Below, piece by piece: positions 1 through 12,960 of a DNA stretch of 64,000 nt. Location: the NCBI GenBank assembly GCA_021613375.1, contig CM038703.1, positions 19,772,194 to 19,836,193 on the forward strand. Direction: 5' to 3'. Below the pieces are notes generated by a model. It made no database searches and had not been told where the DNA came from. It saw only the letters and a program-made list of their open reading frames with translations. The number at the start of each line of letters is the position of its first letter. Within the stretch, counting starts at the first letter, position 1. This DNA comes from Megaleporinus macrocephalus. Taxonomy: Eukaryota; Chordata; Actinopteri; Characiformes; Anostomidae. Made by a program: the position numbers and the translations under genes.

Positions 1-960
1 AGGTAGACTGCAGGAGACTTGGGGCACCTCCTGTCTTTGGAATCCATTAAGCAGTCGAGATGTAAGGCAGCAAATTAGCCCCAGACGTCACGGCACTGAT
101 CGACTCTGCCTGACACGCGTCCATCAGCGCGATGGGCTCCGAGGGAAGAGGGGAAGATAGAGCAGCCCAGAGTCACCGTGTGTGCCGAATTATGATTGAC
201 TGGAGCTCTTGTGCTGAGAGAAAGCCTGTGTCAGACCCTGAAGTCTGTCTTCCTGCAGTTGAATGGAGGGCATGTAGGCTGGGTGGGCTCTGAGTTAGGG
301 TGCTATTTGTTCACTTTGGTTCAAAATCCCTGTCCCGGAACAAGAACTCGAGGTGAAAATTTCTATTGTGACTACTGCACCTCAGACCAACTGCTGCTAA
401 AAGTGCCTGAGGGGACACGAGTCGACGTGCGCCATGCAACACAGCCTTCGGACGTTTAGAACCCAGTCTCCTGCATTGAGTCATTTCAGCGCCCACTCTG
501 TAGATCTATCAAACCTCAAGCAGGGTCAGGGCATGCCCTCAGACAATCAGTTATAGCATACAAGCACCCCTTTTGGTGATGTATTTTAAATGCTCAAATC
601 AATATCTAATTTAAAAGGACTGATGCGGGAACTTGACTAATTTCCTGGCCGCTCACCTCTGAGAGATACTTTACGATCTGATCCCCCTTCTCCGTGAAAG
701 ACGGCTGGGTAGTGACATTTACCATTAAAACAGGGCTAATACGCTTGGCCATCTCGCAATATCATACAGCCCAAACCTGGAGAGCGATATCTGATGGTGT
801 GTCAGGTCTGGCTGAACACATGCCATGCATGGACAGGACAGCGGATCAATAGAAGGCCTGCGGCAATGGTCAAAACTCCTGCGATCGAATCATGTCAGCT
901 GCAGAAGTCCCCGGTCCTGTCTTCAGTCCTGCCCTGATCCTCTTTTCCTTCTAAACTTCA
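1..960. promoter_or_regulatory. candidate conserved non-coding block
   Basis: This is non-coding sequence of balanced composition with no recognisable repeat. A CRE-like core (agacgtcacgg) lies near 84-94, and ATTA/TAAT-type homeodomain cores are scattered through 580-760. Short ORFs (such as 196-459) show no domain and no splice context. It resembles the other unique blocks in this window. Conservation is inferred from texture only and needs alignment to other fish. Confidence 0.25.
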
Positions 961-1722
961 AATACTTACACTGCACTCTGAGCATGACAAATAATGGATT
1001 ATGGGGATTAGAGGCAGACAAACATGAAAAGAGCCATATGTTCCGAACCTCCTCCTGACCTAGATGTATGCACATGCAAAGGGGAGATAAAGGGGCGTGC
1101 GCACGCACAGGAGTGTGCAACGACTTCGAGAGAGAGGAAGAGTGTGTGGCACCTCTCGCCATGGCCACGCATGCACCTGAGCTCAGGCATGTGCTTGCAG
1201 TTCAGTGGCAGCTGGTGACTCTGAAATGTGACGAGGACAGAAGTTAAACTGTACTGAATAACAGCTGCCTTATAAAAGCTAACCACGTTTAGGCTTTTCT
1301 TTACTGATTGTACTAAAGGGCTACAATGCATTAGACATGTAGTCAAATGTAAATTAATCAATTCTTCAGTAATTAGGAACAGCATGTTTTTTGTAAGCAG
1401 TGCCATAGGTATGGGGTTGTGGTGGTGGCGGAGGAGGCTCATTTTGAATCTAAGCATCCCTATATTTCTAACTTCTCAAAAAACAGTTTCTCTATGAAAT
1501 AAAATATAGTTCTTACAGAATACATGATGAAACCAAACACAATGACATTTTGAATCTTTGTGATTTCCACATAATAAAACTGGCTCTTTGATCATCCCTC
1601 ATTCACCATGACAACATACACATTGGCTGCACGCCACCACTGGTCATGTACCATGACTCTTTTACATCAGTTTTTTCCAAAGACAACAGGTTACACACAT
1701 GTTTTGTTTTTTTCCTTCTACA
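961..1722. other. spacer, nothing recognised
   Basis: This is AT-rich spacer. The minus-strand 149-codon ORF at 1008-1457 has no domain I recognise and is probably chance. A short GGT/GGC-rich run lies near 1411-1440. Confidence 0.5.
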
Positions 1723-1932
1723 GGCGTCGCCACAGCGAATCAACTCGCATGTATTTTACATTGGATGCCCTTCCGAACACAACCCTTGCCATGGAGACAA
1801 CACGGCTTGGGGCAAGTGTTGTGATTTCATGTTTTTCATGCTTTTAAACTCCTGTAAAGCTGCTTTGTGACAACACCGTTGTAAAAAGCGCTATACAAAT
1901 AAACTTAACTTGACTTGACTTGACTTGACCAG
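1723..1932 (+). repeat. fish interspersed repeat fragments with retroposon-like 3' tail
   Basis: The left part (1723-1800, gcgtcgccacagcgaatc then ggatgcccttccgaacacaa) matches a repeat I remember as common in fish genomes. The right part (about 1850-1905) carries gctgctttgtgacaac and aaaaagcgctatacaaataa, followed by a short tandem tail of the unit ttgac at 1906-1929. A pentamer tail of this kind is typical of LINE-mobilised elements. An antisense relative of the right part lies at 42135-42195. The family name is uncertain. Confidence 0.65.
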
Positions 1933-2095
1933 ACACACTCACACCTATGGGCAATTTAGAGTGACCAATCAACCCAGAGCACCAGAAGAAAACCTGCTCA
2001 AGCATGAGGAAGCAATGCAAACTCCACACAGAATGGCCTGGACCGGGAATCAAACCCGGATCGTCTTGCTGTGAGGCGACAGTGCCGCCAATGTC
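1933..2095 (+). repeat. interspersed repeat, copy 1 of 3, 5' truncated
   Basis: It shares the signature gggcaatttagagtgacc, then caaactccacacagaatggc, then cggatcgtcttgctgtgagg with copies at 46833-47135 and 63536-63826. This copy lacks the 5' part (atccatccattatc...) and has a gap where the others read gtgggaggaaaccgg. It directly abuts the tail of the preceding element, so 1723-2095 is a mosaic of two or three insertions. Confidence 0.75.
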
Positions 2096-3100
2096 AACAT
2101 GTAAACACCGTATTAATCTGCTCTATTGTGTCTGCAAATTGTGGTAAACTAGCCAAACTAATTTCTAGCTTGAACAACTTCATATGCAGCTAGCTTAAAT
2201 AATAAAGTTTACTATGATAAAAAATGGTTAATTTTAGTAAATTACGAGACAATATAGTCCTTAGCCATTTAATTAGTTAACCCAAGCCCTCCATGATATG
2301 TTTTGAGGTGTCATAGTAAAACATGTCAACATTTATGTTTTGTGTATTTTACTTCTGTTTCTCTCTAGTAATAAAATCCTTGGCAATGTAGTTTTCTCAA
2401 ACTCCTTACCGAGAATTCACTACACACTTCTGTGTAAAAGTCAAACCAAGCTCATTGTTTAAAAGCCTGCATCTTAGCAATAAGTGTATTTTCACCAGTA
2501 ACACCAAATATCATTAGAACAGATGTAAATAAACATCAACACAATACAAAATAACATGAATATCTTATTCTGAAAGAAGTAGATAATATCTTATGCGCTA
2601 GTTTCAAGAACAAAATTTCTCCTGGACGCCCCAAACATTGCAATTTATTTAATTCCTTCACCAGCAAATAATACTGGGTTGCCACAAACAGAAGCTTGGA
2701 ATGGTTTAAATAAACAAACTGAAATATGTATTTATTGTATTAATATTAATAGAATATATACAAATGAAGTGTTTTAGTTTTAGTTCAGTTTTGCTGAACA
2801 AATTAAAGCTCCCTGTCTGGGAAAATAGCTTTTTAAATGTAATGTCCCCAAGTGCCTATAATCTCTGCAGAGTATGGTATATCTCTAGAACATTGCTGTG
2901 AGTGCTTCCTAGCTGCCCTCACAAGCTGTAATCAGGATCTCTGAAATAAAATTCTAGCAATAACACATGAAAATATCTTAATCAAAAGTGTAAAAGTTTT
3001 GATTTAAATTCTACACTAAACCATAAGCAGCTTTCATGTTATAAATGGTTGTGTTTAAAAGATACTAATAAACAAAACCTGTGTATGGATATTTTGTTTC
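2096..3100. other. AT-rich spacer, nothing recognised
   Basis: AT-rich intergenic-type sequence with many stop codons in all frames. No repeat family was recognised. Confidence 0.5.
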
Positions 3101-3118
3101 ATATATATATATATATAT
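3101..3118. repeat. (AT)n microsatellite
   Basis: Nine AT units in a row. Confidence 0.9.
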
Positions 3119-3139
3119 TGTATGTATTTCTTACAGCCC

Positions 3140-3880
3140 TCCTTTGCCTGTACTGACCAGTCACCTCCGCTGGAATTTATTTCCCGAAAGATAATTGCGT
3201 ATCTGCAAAGGAAAGCGAGGAGGCAATGAAAGGCAAATAAAAGAATGAGTCTACATCACGCTGCACAAATGATGCTAATGAAGTCGCTGGTCGTCGCCAA
3301 ATGAATCCAATTAGGGCCCTGTTTTCCTCCGACCTCATGCGTGCTCCACTGGGCTGTTTTCTTACTCAGAAGGGAAGAGCTAAGACCCATCAACCACCCT
3401 CTCCAGAACCTAGCCGACCTACATGTCCTCAAAAGTGTGATGTACGCCCTGAGGGAGAGGAGTGGGGTGGCTCGGTGTCGGACAGAGCGGTCGTCGCTGG
3501 TGCAGTCCACCCGAGAACGCCTGAGCCTGAGGGACTGGCCATGGTGCCGAGCGCGGGATTACTCAGGGATTAGGAAACGATAAGAGAGGTAACGGAATCG
3601 CTTGACGAGGCCACTTTAATTTCTACAGTGCGGCGTTTTCGAAAGCAGCCCGATAAAGGCGGTCTGAGTGAGCCCCTGGGAACGAGTCGCTGGCAGGCAG
3701 AGAATAATGGCGGCGCAAGTGACCACTGCAGGCCGCTGATTAGCAGGGGGAGAGAGGAAGGGGAAGGACAATAGCACTTCTGTCTGCCCATCTCCTGCCT
3801 GGCTGTGAATTAAAATGGCACGCCGCTTCCTGCGGCCTGCGCTGAGCGGCCGCGCTCATACATACGTCTCGTCTGACGCT
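3140..3880. promoter_or_regulatory. candidate regulatory block, CpG-richer than surroundings
   Basis: This unique block changes abruptly from AT-rich flanks to balanced or GC-rich sequence with many CpGs (about 3430-3560 and 3630-3880, including gcggccgcgctc near 3846). The left part has closely packed TAAT, ATAAT and AATTAG cores (3175-3320). The overlapping ORFs (3301-3583) have no recognisable domain. It could be an enhancer or a small CpG island of an unannotated transcript. Confidence 0.35.
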
Positions 3881-4230
3881 AGCTCACTTTGTATCACAAT
3901 GCAAATGTGACACTCCAACAGTGGTCCGTCTGAATACGGATTACCCTGATTAAGGACGCTACGGAGAAACCTGCACAATGGGCAGAGGAAGTGTCGGCCC
4001 GCTTTAATGATGCATTTAATGCTGGCTCTCAGGCCTAGAATCGAAAAGAACTGTAAAACTGGATTAGGGTTTTTTTTTTACTTAGTGGGAAATTAGATTA
4101 TGCACTTAAATGCTAATTGACCATTTTCAATTCTGCCTGACCTTTTTTTTCTCCCAGTGACCGATTTCCTTAGTCAATTAGGGCGTATACATCTTTCCCA
4201 AAGCAGTTTGGGCTAGAATCGGTGGAAGCG
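3881..4230. promoter_or_regulatory. candidate conserved non-coding element
   Basis: A dense run of homeodomain-like cores (aattagattatgc, tgctaattgacc, gtcaattagggc) and a gatgcatttaatgc stretch lie in unique sequence. The texture is typical of developmental enhancers. There is no ORF or repeat signature. Confidence 0.4.
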
Positions 4231-5080
4231 TTTTTTTGTCGTCCGGATGTTTAGAGGAGAGGGCTGCCAGAGGAGGGGGGCCTTAAAGTGGGGCGAGGGA
4301 TGAAGATGGCACAGCTGCTTGTTCAGGTGTGGCGGTGATTGGCGAACGTCCCTGCGGCAAGCCTCCGTCTCTGTCTTTACGCACACATGAGGAAGGTCAA
4401 TGGGGGGTGGAGCACGCGGCCGGAGGGGAGCTTATCTTAATTCTGAAGGCAAGAAAATCTGAGATCCCATCCATGCGGACTCCTACTAATCGATGTGGAC
4501 AGGTAATTCAGACGAGAGCCACGGAGAGCTTACCGCCTACAGCCCTGAACTCCATCATGGCAACCATGACACACGCACACACATAAATGCACACGCTCGC
4601 ACACACATTGTGTTCAACAACGCCTGCAGCAATTTAATCAAAGGCACTTGGAGCAGGCCATAACAACAGGTATTATGTAACGGATAATAACCCACAAGAG
4701 CCAATGCTGAGATTACTAATAATATGTAGTGATGAGCCAAACCCCATTTAAATGCACCGTATTTACTCTCGAATCAATCCGGCCCAGCCAGCAGTCGCTG
4801 CCGAAGAATCCCCAAGCAACGCCCAGCGTATTACCTCGGCGTGTCAGCGAGAGGTCTATGAGTGACTCATGAGAATACAGAAGGTTCGAAGTAGGATCAT
4901 AACTGAGTTCCTTCCTCAAAATAAGGCTGTCTGTTTTTGGCTCCGGGTATTGGGAGCCGGCAGCCTGTAATGTTATTGGCTGAGTCACCCGTGTACAATT
5001 AGGGCCATCAGCAGCGAGGCGAGTGGCTGGCTGATGGTAGCGGCGGAGCATTCCGGGCGTTCTGCGATACACTAGGCCCC
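4231..5080. promoter_or_regulatory. candidate conserved non-coding block with paired AP-1-like sites
   Basis: This is unique and moderately GC-rich. Two AP-1-type heptamers occur 118 bp apart: tgactca at 4863-4869 and tgagtca at 4981-4987. The second follows attggc, a CCAAT-type inverse motif. A 118-codon minus-strand ORF (4716-5072) crosses the block but shows no domain. Confidence 0.35.
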
Positions 5081-8000
5081 CGTCTGGCCCAGGCTTTCAC
5101 GCCTGCTGCTGGCTCGCCTCCAGCCTCCTCTGAGACACCCTCTTATGCAATTTCAACTTGGTCAGTTGTTCGATGTGCATACCAGAACGTTCCCCGGTTA
5201 AAAAAATAAAAAGTCATTCTCACAAACTCTGCCCTTATGCAGGAGTGTTTAAGCTTCCTTAGCTGAACGAAGCAGAGGTAGGTCAGAATATGCCACAACA
5301 CACGTTACCACATAGCTGGGGAACACCCACTCGCCTCTCATAGAACATAAGAGACAATTCAATATTCTAAATTCTTAAACAGCTTTCAAAAAGGCACTTA
5401 CTGCAAAGTTTAATCCTCATGGGAAAAAAAACTAGACAAACAAATAAATATTCAACAAAATTTTCAGGCTCTCCAAGTTTGAGTTGCATGCCACAGCTTG
5501 CAATTCTTTCCAAGCCCAATAAAGCTACATGATTCGAGGGAGGGTACCATATTGATGTCTGCAGGCATGGCCTGCAGGAATAGCACGGCCCCGCTGGTCC
5601 ACAGCCCCGTTGGCCAAATTAATTCTCAGAGCGACTTCTAATCAAGGGTCACAATGCCACTGTATTCTGCTGGCGTAATGGTCTTCATCCAGGATTTTTT
5701 CCCCCCACTGATAGAGAGTATGGCATGGTAGCATGTGTAGCTGTGAAACCCAGTCCTCATCATGCACCTCGACTTCACTTTCATATTTCAGTTCTTTCAT
5801 ATTTCTCTTCTGTGAGAAGACAGCCTGGCCCCCAGCCACTGTGTCCAAACAGATTGCTTTCATACAGATCTCACGGATGGTTTCCTTTCATGGTCCTCAT
5901 GGACTAAATAAAAACTAGCCAGTGCTATGTAACAAAGCAAGTAGCGTTTGGACGCACTGCGGACTGAGGTTAGGGTTACCTGTGACCAATCAAAAAGAGG
6001 ACGTGACAGCAACGCTCTAAGAACTCGCGTAACATAAAGGGAGCAAAGATTGGAGGAAATAAACGTAGAGACAGATGCAGCGCAACTCAGACAAGAGCGC
6101 CGCAGCGTGAGGGACCTCAGCCAGAGCTCCTCACCACAGGCTAAACCGCTGCCAAGACATGCTCTCCACACACACATACACACGCAGGCTGTGTAGCACC
6201 ACCACAACAACATCTATAGCAACATATAGCGCAGCAACAGGGTGAAGACTCTGACATAACTCAGCTGAAGCTGTTTCACCATCGTCTGCGTCAAATCAAA
6301 TATTTTGCACTTGAATCAGCACTCGATGCACTTGAAGATTTTCAAAAGCATCATAGTGCTCAGAGACTTGGTAAGACCTCGACACAAAGTTATTCAGTTG
6401 TGAAAAGAGCCTTTAGCATGCACTCTTTCAAACAAAGCTGATAAAAGCTTACTTTGGAGATTTACAGACCACTTTTGGTTTGCATTTATCATAAAGGTGT
6501 CTCTGGCATTTCAACAGTGGGGAGGTCATTTTATTGGAAGTACTCGAGACATAAGTTATTTTTCAATTCTTTGCAGAGGCTGAAGTTGGCTTTTTGTTCA
6601 CCATTTTTTTAGTCGCCTTTTCTCAGTCCACCTTAAGTGCTGCAGCAGTTATCTCAAGTGAGTCCTGACTTTAAGACTTGTATACCTTAAAACATTGTAC
6701 ATGTCCAATACTAAATTAGGACATATGAACCACAAGAGAATGTTATATTCATCCTAAAAACATGAAAAGTAGGATAAATTCCACTACATGTAGGCCGCCC
6801 TAAGATGTAAACAAGTAACTAATGTTGCTCTAGCTAAAGCTGGAAAGGCTGAATGATATATTAGAGTTAAATGAGATATTCAGCTCGCTGTTACTCACTC
6901 AGTGGACAAGAGAGAAAATAAAAAGGTCAGTTTACTGGTAACATTTTAACAATATATTTTTAATAATATATCTTATTAATAGTAAGTTTTTTGGGGGGTT
7001 AATACAGTACATTTGAATAGTATTGGACAAGCAGCCTATATTGGGGCTTAGCAGTTGGTGTTTCCTTTATTGTTGCGCCAGCATTATAGTGTATCCACAG
7101 GGTCATTTAAGGTGGAAGGGCTTAATTTGCTTGCAACAAAGTAGCAATTCCCAGCCTAATGCTCTTTTCCACAACAACTTCCACAACAAACCTAAGGAAA
7201 AAATTACAAGAAGCCACAGCATGTTTATAAATTTGAGTAAAGTTATTCTTAAAGCAAAGATGGAACAGAGGGTTGTCATTTTTTTTTATTTGGCCATGTT
7301 AAATGTGTGGGTTTGCTTAGTCAGTTCTTCTCCTTTACTTCACCAAAGCACAACAAACAAACAAGCTTCTACACGCATGGGGTACATGGTTAAGTAAACT
7401 GTTAAACCTGCATTCCAGGTTTATACCTTTGATTCTTTTCTCTGGCTCTTGTAAGCTATTTTAGTAGTCTTGTAAAATTTCACAGTTGAGTTTTTTTTAA
7501 TGTTTCACTGCCTAGGCTAATTATATTGGGCCTTAAGATCATTCCATCTCAGGCAGAACTGCTGCCTGTCCCTGTGCAATCTATTCTTTTGAGGCCTACT
7601 GAAGATCCAAACTAAAATCAGAGCACAATTTTTCCTATCTAGTTCAAAAACGTTTCAATTTTTTTTTTCTTTTTCATTGTGCAATTGCTGTAATTAATGC
7701 TGTAACTATACTGCTTTTGTCCCCACATTCTCAAATTAAACTCTGCCCTTGTTTACATACACTATTTAGGAAATAGGCTACCCAATTACTTTAAATGCAC
7801 ATCCAAAAATGACACTCTAGCAACATCACTGAGATGGGGGATGTTAATATTTTATAGTGTGGAAACTATAAAACTATGAACTGTTTTCAAAAGAAGAAAA
7901 AACTGTTCAACAAAATTGTTTTAGCATTGAAACTGCTATGGCAAGTAGATTAGCAGTTAGCCAATGATGGAGTAGCCAACCAACATGGGATCCCAGCCAA

Positions 8001-9245
8001 ATGCCAGGGAACGTTGTTTACTGGATGTAAACAATGTCATTAAGAGTGTTAGAGAGGTAACAGATGCTTTGTTCTAGAGATACATTCTTTACAGTTGGTG
8101 TAAACCAGGTGTAGCAATGTGTCCATCACAAGTTTAGTCATTTGATTTATTATTCAATTTAACCAGCGAGTTATTATATAAAACACTTGATGATGGCAGT
8201 TTCTGATTCTTGTTATTAATTCTGATTCTAATGGTATTAACTTTCTCATTTCTGTTACAAAGTTTTCTGTGAAGGCTGTTTCATATGAAACCACTTTGAA
8301 AACATTATAAAATTGTGTTTTAAAACCATTTGAAAGGATAAAAAGAGGTTGGAAAAAGATAATGTAAAAATGATTAATAATTAATATTTTTGGTACACAA
8401 ACTCATAAAAACATCATAAATGGACATCGGGCAAAAAAAATAGAACATGGAACCCTTTAAATGAAATTCTACTTACATTGAAGGCCATATAATGGTTGTG
8501 GTTTGTCCTAGAACCACAGGTCCAGGTGAAGAACGATTTGGAAGACTTTATTTTTATTAAAGTGTGTAGGAAAATATAATAGACACTTCAGCAGACACAT
8601 TGAAATGCAAAACTGTTTAATTAAACACTGAAGGTCCCAAAGTTTCAAACGATTTCAGTCCCGGGGAACCCATGTTTTTATATTTTCCTTGCTCTAACAC
8701 ATCTACTTCAACTTGAAAATGACTTGAGTTGAATCAAAAAACGCCGGAGCAAAGAAAACACGCACACACGAAAACATTCAGTGTGCGTATTGAACTGGGA
8801 CTGAGAGGCTCTGCCACAGCTCATTGTAAGTAGACCAGCCCTCATTTAATGCATGAGATGACACTTTAATTCCAAGCCACACTAAAATGGTTGCATCATG
8901 TCACAACTGGCTCAGCGTATCCAAGCCCTAAATGACAGTATTGATTGTCATTTCCTACATGGTTGAGATATTGATGCATTGCGAAAGTGTACAGCTTTGA
9001 TGTGCTTTGTAAAAGTACCACAGTGATTGACAAGGCAGAGTTTTAGAAAGCTTTCGAGCTAAATCACCGAATCCATATCCAAAGCAAGAGAAACACTTTT
9101 TCTTTGAAACTTTTCCTTAGGAATATTACTGACTGAAAGGGAAGCAAGTGTCAGAATAATAACAGAAAGAATAATCTTCTTTAGATGAATTTATTATTAT
9201 TCGCTGAAATGATGACAGTCTGATGGGAGACGGAGAGAGACAGAA
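5081..9245. other. spacer, no gene seen
   Basis: Mostly AT-rich sequence. The 124-codon ORF at 7023-7397 and the 117-codon minus ORF at 5860-6213 show no domain or coding-like codon usage. The stretches 5470-5900 and 8690-8960 are less AT-rich and could hide further regulatory elements. No repeat family was recognised. Confidence 0.4.
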
Positions 9246-9259
9246 GGGGGGGGGGGGGG
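9246..9259 (+). repeat. poly-G tract (14 G)
   Basis: An uninterrupted run of 14 G following a gagaga-rich stretch. It is a likely length-variable and sequencing-error-prone site. Confidence 0.9.
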
Positions 9260-10959
9260 CTTGAGTGCTTCACGCAGCAAGAGATGTGATAAAACTTTCA
9301 TGTGTCACATTACATGGCTTCTAATTTGTGTCCATTGGTTTCCTGTAAACACAGGTGGCATGACCCATGATGAGAGTGAGCCGGCAGTAAGCTGGGTGTG
9401 TTCTGAGTTGAGTGTATCTCCTAGGAGAGAGAGAGGAGGCTGCATAAGGAATCAGAGGTCTGTATACTCTGAGGAATTTCTTGGAGCAGAGGCTCTTACA
9501 TATTTAACCAGTGTGTGACGAAATGGTCCACGTCTTTGTCTTCCGCGCAGAGCATCTATAGACCATGCACGCTGCCTTCCTGGCTCTTTATATGGACACA
9601 CATGCCTCTATCAAAACTGGGTAGGCCAACTTCCTAGATACAATTCTGAATGCACTTCATAAGGCATAAAAATATTAGGATATAGCCTGTTTTTAAAAAA
9701 GCCCTGAATTCATCACCATGAAAAAAGCAGGATTCACACAAACACAACCAACACAACAACAACTTCTACTATAAAACATAGATCTGTTCACCACAGGCAC
9801 TGGCCAATATACACTATACACCTAAATCAGAGAATAGTACAAAGTGGTTGTACAAAGATATAGACAAATAAAAAGTCAAAGCAAACATTTTTTATTTAAT
9901 GACTTTAATGACTTGATGCATTGAACTAGAATTAAACCTTTGATTTGAGCTCATTTCAACATTGTAGTAATAGAGCATCATTCTAGCCCCTTTCCTTTGT
10001 TACAGGATGACATAATCTCATAACACTACACACAGAAACTACTGGAGGTCAAGAAGACTTTACTCAGTTTTGTAGCCATATCACAAGGGTGCCATTGTAA
10101 GAATAGCCACAGTGGGTGTAGATGGGTGTAAAGCATAAGAGCAAAACCGCTACAGCAGCAGACAAATCTGAACAGTGGGCCCATTTAGAGGTGGGCTTAA
10201 AGGCACTGGAGCTCTACCAAACAGAGGGTGAATACAGTATGAGAAAATTATTGTTTTAGGAAAACTGAAGCATGTAAAATAGCCAAACAGGCCTGTAAAT
10301 GGAGCATCAGAGAACTGAAGACTTGAGGCAATGGTGGATAGCACTGGTTGCTAAGCAGTGACTGGAGGGCAGAGGTGGGGCTTGTCAGAGAACAAAATGA
10401 TTTGATTGGCCATAAAACAGTGACCGCTCTCAAAGTAAATAAATCAATTTCACATTTCAAACAAATCTTAAATGTTTCAAATAAATTTACATTCTCCATT
10501 TTTTCCACTTTCGATTGGCCAATCTGGGTAGGCTACGCCCCTGGTTATGACAAAACATTGAGTCTCCAAAATTGTATTTGTAAAAATGTTATACCTCTAG
10601 TCTTATAATTTGATTGGTTTCATATAAAGCTGAGGTCAAATAACTTTTGATCTAATTCTTTTTGTTCACTCATAAACTACTGCTCACACAGTTTAAAGGG
10701 CAGCTGGAGTCATTAAAAATATCTGAAGTGATATCATAGCAAGTCAAAAAGAGTATACTAACCCAATTGGTTAGCTCCATCTCAAGATGCTGAGGGTTCC
10801 TGAAGCAATGAGTAATGAGAGCAGAAAGACCAAACTGCTCTAATTAAAAGCACACGAACCACCAGAAATAAGCACTTGAGCGTGAAAATTCAACCAGACA
10901 GCAAAGGATACACTTATTTGGCTAAACGCAGTAAAATAAGGAGGTGCACACAAATAAGT
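9260..10959. other. spacer, possible old repeat at 10350-10620
   Basis: No gene was seen. Between 10350 and 10620 the motif gattgg(c/t) recurs near 10403, 10513 and 10611, which may mark a decayed interspersed element of unknown family. The rest is AT-rich. Confidence 0.35.
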
Positions 10960-11440
10960 CTCCCTCTCACTCTTCATCCCTCTCTCTTACATGGCTGTGG
11001 CAGATCCTTCTGTTTAGAATCTGGGTAATGTAGATTTATATGGTGGTCAGAAGGGATTAGAGTTTTTAATCAGTCCCAGATCTTATTGCAATATCAAAGA
11101 GAATTAATTGGATTTTCTGCCTTTTTATGGTGTGATTAATGTGTCCAGCCTCATCTTTTCAAGCAGCTGTTTTAAAGGACCCTGTTCTCCACTGTATTTT
11201 CCATCAGCCTGCTTTGCTTTAGCAGCAAAAGCCAAGCAATAAAAGCCATTCTCAAAACAAATAAGAAAAATGAGTGGGCTGATTAATGCAAAGGTCAGAA
11301 GTCACAACTAATCTGGTGCACTGTCTTGTGTTTATCAAATTAGATTAAGAGAAAGCATGCCCATTAGGAATATTTATATGCCTTTAACCAGAGACGTTAT
11401 AAATGAGGAGACTGGTCACTGGTTGAAATATTAATGGGAA
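10960..11440. promoter_or_regulatory. candidate conserved non-coding element, strong texture
   Basis: About 480 bp of unique sequence is packed with regulatory-type cores: gagaattaattgg, gtgattaatgtg, ctgattaatgcaaagg, aaattagattaag and acaaat/acaaag Sox-like motifs. There are stops in all frames and no repeat. Of all the blocks here this one looks most like a deeply conserved developmental enhancer. Confidence 0.45.
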
Positions 11441-11899
11441 CACTCATAACACATTATATAAGAAAAGTTTTGCCCTTTTGAGCGAGAGCCAACCAACTTC
11501 TGGTTACACCACATGTCAAATATATTGTGACCCTAGCGAGAAAAGGACCACCTGTCTTGGAAATCTACATAAATGCAGTCGTGAGTCAAACGTTACAAGC
11601 CATTTATAAATTTTTTGTCAAATTTTATCAGTGATTTTAAGTATGAACTCCAGTTTCAAGTATTTTGGTATCTCCTTATTCAGAGCGAGAGGACAATGAC
11701 CTCATATGGCTGGAAACAGCTGCCCAAGGATGGCCGCCGAGTGAAGAGACTTGGAAGGACTTGACACATGATGACGGACTGTCTCAAAACCTAGTCAGTG
11801 TCTACTTAGATGGCATTTTACGTCATGGTATGATTGCTCCCGACATGTAGGCTGTCTCATTTCTTAGATACCTTAAAAATGCTGTCTAGCTTATTTGGG
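11441..11899. other. spacer, nothing recognised
   Basis: AT-rich with a short 61-codon ORF at 11665-11850 that has no recognisable domain. The next repeat begins at about 11900. Confidence 0.4.
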
Positions 11900-12480
11900 C
11901 CGAATTGAAAGGAAGGAATAAGCAGCAGTGCTGCGGGGTTTGTAAACACTGCGTCCACTCACTGTCCATTCTATTAAACAATCCTACCTTATTGGTCCAC
12001 CTTGTAGATGTAAAATCAAAGACAATAACTCATCTACTGCTGCACAGTTCGTATTGTTCATCCTCTAATTCTTCGTCAGTGGTCTCAGCACCCTGCACAC
12101 AGGACGTCATCACCCACAGAATGCTTCTGGCTGGATATTTTTGTTTTTTAGATTTTTTTTTTCTATTCTCAGTCCAGCAGTAACACTAAGGTGTCCAAAA
12201 ACTTCAGTGTCACCGCAGTGCTGAGATTGATCCACCACCCGAATACTACCTGCTGTGTGTGGGTCTTGTAGGGGTCTTGACCACTGATAAACAGGATAAA
12301 CAAGTACACATAGAAAAATATCTAAAAGATCTGCAATTTCAAAACTACAAAGTGCATCTATATTGTAAGAAGAGCTGACAAAGTGGGTAATAAGTGTAGA
12401 TACAAGAAAGTTAACTTGGTATTTATCCCCACTTTCCCTATTTTTTACACCCATTTCAGTGGCCTGTAGAACAATCACGC
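11900..12480 (+). repeat. interspersed repeat of an otophysan-type family
   Basis: Diagnostic stretches in order are ggtccaccttgtagatgta, cagtccagcagtaacacta, gcagtgctgagattgatcc, accacccgaatactacctg and aactacaaagtgcatctat. I recognise this order from a repeat family abundant in characin and catfish sequences. The name is not known to me. A short antisense piece of the same family lies at 56847-56925, which confirms from this window alone that it is dispersed. The 92- and 122-codon ORFs inside it are not genes. Confidence 0.7.
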
Positions 12481-12549
12481 TTTTTTTTCATAAGTCTTCA
12501 AATATCAAGTACTAACAGGTTTTAAAAAAGCATTTAATTTAAAAAACTC

Positions 12550-12960
12550 CATCTGCAGAAGGGTAATCTGTGTCATTGTGTGCTCTGGCCCTGCCATCTG
12601 AACCACTGAGCACATTCAAAGAGAGAGCAGGAATCTGGCCAGTTCCTGTCATTCATGTTTCCCTGGCCTCTTCACCTCCTCAGATATATTGAAAGGCTCG
12701 GAAATCAATAAATACCTTTGTGTCTTTAGGGCTACTGCTTTCAGTAATTCCTCAAACGCCCACAGGGCTATAAGAAGGAGTGATGAAGCTCATACGCCAG
12801 CTGCAGTAGCTTTGCGAAACCACTACCGATCACTCTCTTGAGGCTGATTTAATTTTACACCAGCAGCCCTATTGATCATATAGTGGTACAGGGCTTACTA
12901 TGGCCATCCAGCACAATCAACCACCGAGCTATTAGCTGATTGCGACCTAAAAGCACCTTT
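12550..12960. promoter_or_regulatory. candidate conserved non-coding element
   Basis: Unique block with gctgatttaatttt, attgatcatat, tattagctgattgc and a central caataaatac motif, and no repeat or coding signature. Both borders are sharp against AT-rich spacer or repeat. Confidence 0.4.

Noticed and set aside
1008..1457. 149-codon minus-strand ORF
   Set aside because: No recognisable domain, no codon bias, and overlapping open frames on the other strand.
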